Below, piece after piece: positions 61,858 through 64,000 of a stretch of 64,000 nt of DNA (position 1 is its first letter; every line of letters begins with the position of its first letter). Source of the stretch: Pseudomonas sp. UBA5706. GTDB lineage: Bacteria > Pseudomonadota > Gammaproteobacteria > Pseudomonadales > Pseudomonadaceae. A program made the position numbers and the translations under genes. Location of the stretch: contig NZ_DIHC01000015.1 of assembly GCF_002419965.1 (NCBI RefSeq), positions 62,001-126,000 of the forward strand. The letters run 5' to 3'. The notes under the pieces were generated by a model. The model worked only from the letters and a program-made list of their open reading frames with translations. It did not search any database and was not told where the DNA came from.

Positions 61858-62181
61858 TCAGCTAACGCGGTTGTTGCCTACGCGATCAGCACCATCGGCA
61901 GCAAGGCGGTTGGCACCGATGTGGTCGGCACCGTCGGCAGCCTGGCGATTGTTGCCTACGCGATCAGCGCCGTCGGCAGCAAGGCGGTTGGCACCGATGT
62001 GGTCGGCGCCATCGGAAGCCTGGCGGTAAGTACCGGTGTGCGAGGCGTTAGTGTGAGAAGAACCACCCTCGGCGATTACGGTGCCAGTCAATACCGAGTG
62101 AGTATCAGAAACAGGCAGAGCAAATGCGCTCGACGCCAGAATCGACAGACTAAACGCAAATACAAGATTCGAAGTTTTCAT
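61858..62181 (-). CDS. Secreted tandem-repeat protein A
   Basis: A 107-residue protein not assigned to a family. The signal peptide MKTSNLVFAFSLSILASSAF is cleaved after A (residue 21), leaving LPVSDTH, then 'VIAEGGSSHTN' and four 13-residue units of pattern R-x-A-x-D-G-A-D-x-[VI]-G-x-N, ending RVS. Units alternate between two versions (DHIGAN and DRVGNN), so the DNA is a 78-base double repeat. GGAG lies upstream of the start. It is monocistronic with its own terminator, and a paralogue with the same plan and upstream element lies just beyond. Function is unknown; an extracellular or periplasmic peptide is expected. Confidence 0.75.
   Translation of the reverse strand: MKTSNLVFAFSLSILASSAFALPVSDTHSVLTGTVIAEGGSSHTNASHTGTYRQASDGADHIGANRLAADGADRVGNNRQAADGADHIGANRLAADGADRVGNNRVS
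61871..62026. repeat. Two near-identical 78-bp coding repeats in gene A
   Basis: Blocks 61871-61948 and 61949-62026 both begin TTGTTGCCTACGCGATCAGC (first 20 bases) and differ at few positions. Each encodes two 13-residue units. The in-frame 39-base half-period is also visible. Confidence 0.85.
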
Positions 62182-62257
62182 GATGGTAGCTCCACAGAAG
62201 TTCAATAGTTTTTCGCTTGGCTATGAAGCTAAGTCTACGCGTATAGGGATTAAGGAG

Positions 62258-62287
62258 AAGTTAACAGCATTACTAACGATCATCGCT
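62258..62287 (-). promoter_or_regulatory. Conserved 30-bp element upstream of repeat gene A
   Basis: On the minus strand it contains AGCGATGATCG and ends in TTAACTT. It matches the element upstream of gene B at 26 of 30 positions, and its near edge is exactly 77 bases from the start codon in both cases. It is probably a regulator site or core promoter. Confidence 0.6.
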
Positions 62288-62549
62288 AAAAATGATAGTT
62301 GCCCGCAGCGCCCGGTTTTAAAGCGCTCCAGCGGTTTTTGTTCTGCAATGGGGCGATTTATGGCAAAACGGACAGATTTTCCCCTTGACAATTTTTATAT
62401 TTAATGATCGAAGTTTCTGGTTTGCGACCTATGAAGTGCTTAAGAAGGTTGCCTCGTTAGGCATGGCCTGATTCACGACGCCATGGGGCGCGACCGCCAG
62501 TGACCTGCGAGCCCACTGCAACCGGGCCTTGTGGCGCTATGTTGAAACT

Positions 62550-62578
62550 GGAAAAACTAAGCCCGGCATAAGCCGGGC
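62550..62578 (-). terminator. Intrinsic terminator of repeat-protein gene B
   Basis: On the minus strand GCCCGGC and GCCGGGC form a 7-bp GC-rich stem with a 4-base loop, followed by TTAGTTTTT. Confidence 0.8.
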
Positions 62579-62601
62579 GGGAACAGAGAGCGGTGAGGGT
62601 A

Positions 62602-62922
62602 TCAGCTCTGACGATTTGCACCTACGTGATCAGCGCCATCGGCGGCGAGTCGATTTGCACCAACATGGTCCGCACCGTCGGCGGCAACGCGGTTGGCACC
62701 AACGTGATCAGAACCATCGGCGGCAACACGGTTGGCGCCTACGTGGTTTGCACCATCACTGGCAAGGCGACCGATGTTGGTGTGCGAAGAACCGTTTTCG
62801 GCAACTACGGGTGCATGGGTATAGTGGTGCGTATCCATGACGGGAAGCGCGAAAGCGCTAGTTGCCAGGATAGAGAAAGCAAGGCCGAAAATGAGTTTGT
62901 TAGTGTGGATATTGGCTTTCAT
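62602..62922 (-). CDS. Secreted tandem-repeat protein B
   Basis: A 106-residue paralogue of protein A. The signal peptide (MKANIHTNKLIFGLAFSILA then TSAFA) precedes mature LPVMDTHHYTH, 'VVAENGSSHTN', then four 13-residue units R-[LV]-A-[AS]-D-G-[AS]-[DN]-H-V-G-A-N and RQS at the end. The units are more uniform than in A and each has a His. The conserved linker AE[NG]GSSHTN and the LPV.DTH start link the two mature proteins. GGAG lies eight bases upstream. Function is unknown; His/Asp/Asn-rich repeats might bind metal or fold as a repeat solenoid, which is speculation. Confidence 0.75.
   Translation of the reverse strand: MKANIHTNKLIFGLAFSILATSAFALPVMDTHHYTHAPVVAENGSSHTNIGRLASDGANHVGANRVAADGSDHVGANRVAADGADHVGANRLAADGADHVGANRQS
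62613..62768. repeat. Four 39-bp coding repeats in gene B
   Basis: Units start at 62613, 62652, 62691 and 62730, each opening G[AG]TT[TG]GC[AG]CC on the plus strand. They are more diverged from each other than the 78-bp pair in gene A. Confidence 0.8.
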
Positions 62923-62998
62923 GACAGTGACTCCAGATCAATTTAATGTGTGGGTGACTCGATATGGAGTTAACTTTACTCGGCGCTTGCTTATTAAA

Positions 62999-63028
62999 AA
63001 GTTAATCGCATTAGTAGCGATCATCGCT
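62999..63028 (-). promoter_or_regulatory. Conserved 30-bp element upstream of repeat gene B
   Basis: This is the partner of the element upstream of gene A (26/30 identical, same 77-base distance to the start). Here the core AGCGATCATCGCT is a perfect 13-base palindrome around its central base, which suggests binding by a dimeric regulator. Confidence 0.6.
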
Positions 63029-63084
63029 GAAATTGATAGTGAGAACAGCCTGCGCTGATTAAGCCACTTAGCTGCCATCCCGGC

Positions 63085-63118
63085 GAAAAAAGGGCAACCA
63101 CTCGCATGATTGCCCTTG
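63085..63118 (-). terminator. Intrinsic terminator after the MFS transporter
   Basis: On the minus strand AAGGGCAA pairs with TTGCCCTT across a 12-base loop, followed by a T-rich run. Confidence 0.75.
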
Positions 63119-63151
63119 TTTCCACTGGAGCGCCGGTCCGCAGGCGAATGA

Positions 63152-64000
63152 TCAGTCGGTTTCGATCCGTGAATGCTTGCTCGTGTCCTTCATGAACACA
63201 TACACCAGCAGTGAACAGGCAATGCAGGCCGTGACGTACCAGTAGTAACCGGTCTCCATGCCAATGCTCTTAAACCACAGCGCAATGTATTCGGCGGTGC
63301 CACCGAAGATCGAAACGGTCAGGGCGTAAGGAAGGCCGACGCCCAGGGCGCGGATTTCAGTCGGGAACAGTTCGGCCTTTACCACGGCGTTGATCGAGGT
63401 GTAGCCACTGACGATGATGAGCGCGGCCATGATCAGGAAAAACGCGCCCCACCAACTCTGGATGGTGTGCAGCGTGGTCAGGATCGGCACGGTGCACAGC
63501 GTACCCAGCACCCCGAAGGCAATCAGGATTGGACGTCGCCCTACCTTGTCCGACAGTGCGCCGACCACGGGCTGCAGCACCATGAACAGGAACAGCGTGG
63601 CCGCAGAAATGGTGGTGGAGTCGGTGATGCTCATACCTACGGTGTTCACCAGGTATTTCTGCATGTAGGTGGTGTAGGTGTAGAAGGCCAGGGTGCCGCC
63701 CATGGTCAGGCCCACTACCGTCATCAGCTCCTTGGGATGACGCATCAAGGTACGCATCAGGCTTTCTTTGGGCGCTTCCTTCTTTTTGGTGAAGGATTCG
63801 GTTTCTTCCATACCTCGACGCAGGAACAGCGCGACCACCGCGCACAGCGCGCCGATGGCGAACGGGATGCGCCAGCCCCATTCATTCAATTGCTCGGTGG
63901 TGAGCGTTTGTTGCAGCACGATCAGCACGCCCAGTGCAATGAGCTGGCCGGAAATCAGGGTCACGTACTGAAAGCTGGAGTAAAAGCCGCGACTTTTTTT
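63152..64000 (-). CDS. MFS dicarboxylate/2-oxoglutarate-type transporter, 3' part
   Basis: The gene begins beyond the right end of the window; 282 C-terminal residues are visible, from 'KKSRGFYSSFQYVTLISGQL'. This is the second two-thirds of a metabolite:H+ symporter of the KgtP/ShiA type. It has the loop 'GALSDKVGRRPILIAFG' and 'VVKAELFPTEIRALGVGLPYALTVSIFGG'. It is a clear paralogue of PcaT in this window ('SFQYVTLI.GQL', 'WGWRIPF..GA'). The substrate, perhaps 2-oxoglutarate or a related acid, is inferred. The C-terminus ends KHSRIETD, then a terminator follows. Confidence 0.9.
   Translation of the reverse strand, partial: KKSRGFYSSFQYVTLISGQLIALGVLIVLQQTLTTEQLNEWGWRIPFAIGALCAVVALFLRRGMEETESFTKKKEAPKESLMRTLMRHPKELMTVVGLTMGGTLAFYTYTTYMQKYLVNTVGMSITDSTTISAATLFLFMVLQPVVGALSDKVGRRPILIAFGVLGTLCTVPILTTLHTIQSWWGAFFLIMAALIIVSGYTSINAVVKAELFPTEIRALGVGLPYALTVSIFGGTAEYIALWFKSIGMETGYYWYVTACIACSLLVYVFMKDTSKHSRIETD

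Larger units (their letters stand above)
62182..62601. other. Intergenic region between the two repeat-protein genes
   Basis: About 420 AT-rich bases that hold the upstream element of gene A and the terminator of gene B, both listed separately. No credible gene was seen. Confidence 0.55.

Noticed and set aside
61866..62770. Regular 39- and 78-bp repeats considered as a CRISPR array
   Set aside because: Repeats are contiguous without unique spacers, in frame inside two genes, and vary at codon positions; no cas gene is nearby.
1..64000. rRNA, tRNA, insertion sequences and prophage genes
   Set aside because: I looked for CCA-ended cloverleaf signals, transposase or integrase motifs and phage structural genes, and saw none; a dedicated scan could still find a divergent tRNA.

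Overview
The window is a stretch of Pseudomonas chromosome, most likely from the fluorescens/syringae lineage. The evidence is the set of recognisable Pseudomonas genes: the H-NS-like silencer mvaT, the ornithine-lipid pair olsBA, a TtgABC/MexAB-OprM efflux operon with a TetR-type TtgR regulator and a TtgR-like operator, PcaR-controlled beta-ketoadipate genes, aruI, class I fumA, pykA and sbcB. Coding DNA is GC-rich with few gaps. I saw no rRNA, tRNA, transposase, phage gene or CRISPR array.

Layout. 0-4.3 kb: end of a sugar-nucleotide/steroid-type SDR gene, a coiled-coil membrane protein, then an arsR-MFS-xenB detoxification operon read leftward. 4.4-10.2 kb: acpH, olsBA (phosphorus-free membrane lipid), a YceI protein with a phospholipase D/cardiolipin synthase-type enzyme, and fumA. 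10.4-16.6 kb: an accessory island read leftward, made of an AT-richer gene of unknown function, an N-terminal RHS half and a C-terminal RHS half with a variable effector-like tail. 17.3-22.1 kb: a GGDEF cyclase overlapping a ferredoxin-type reductase, pykA, a TPR-like lipoprotein and a PilZ protein. 22.1-29.4 kb: a six-gene leftward operon of RDD, SpoIIM, DUF4129, DUF4350, MoxR ATPase and DUF58 proteins. 29.6-37.8 kb: housekeeping genes sbcB, mvaT, purU, a YbhN-like flippase, a HerA-like ATPase and pit. 37.8-44.8 kb: an AT-richer patch, then pcaR, pcaIJF, pcaT and pcaD. 44.9-51.6 kb: ttgABC with divergent ttgR. 51.9-59.95 kb: a Cache-domain periplasmic protein, an EmrB/QacA-type exporter, a small membrane peptide, a LysR regulator divergent from aruI plus an aldehyde dehydrogenase, and an AraC regulator. 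60.3-64 kb: small enzymes, two paralogous secreted tandem-repeat proteins, and the 3' part of an MFS dicarboxylate/2-oxoglutarate-type transporter cut by the window edge.

How the genes work together. The pca block takes 3-oxoadipate enol-lactone to succinyl-CoA plus acetyl-CoA but lacks pcaB and pcaC, so as seen here it serves the catechol branch, or the missing steps lie elsewhere. aruI plus the aldehyde dehydrogenase fit decarboxylation of 2-ketoarginine and oxidation of the aldehyde product. PcaR and TtgR operators can be read directly in the DNA.

The most unusual content is the pair of secreted proteins at 61.9-62.9 kb. Each has a signal peptide, a short conserved linker and four 13-residue repeats, its own terminator, and a shared 30-bp element at exactly the same distance upstream of both start codons. 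Second is the RHS cocoon split into two genes, with a His/Cys-containing tail domain and no adjacent immunity gene.
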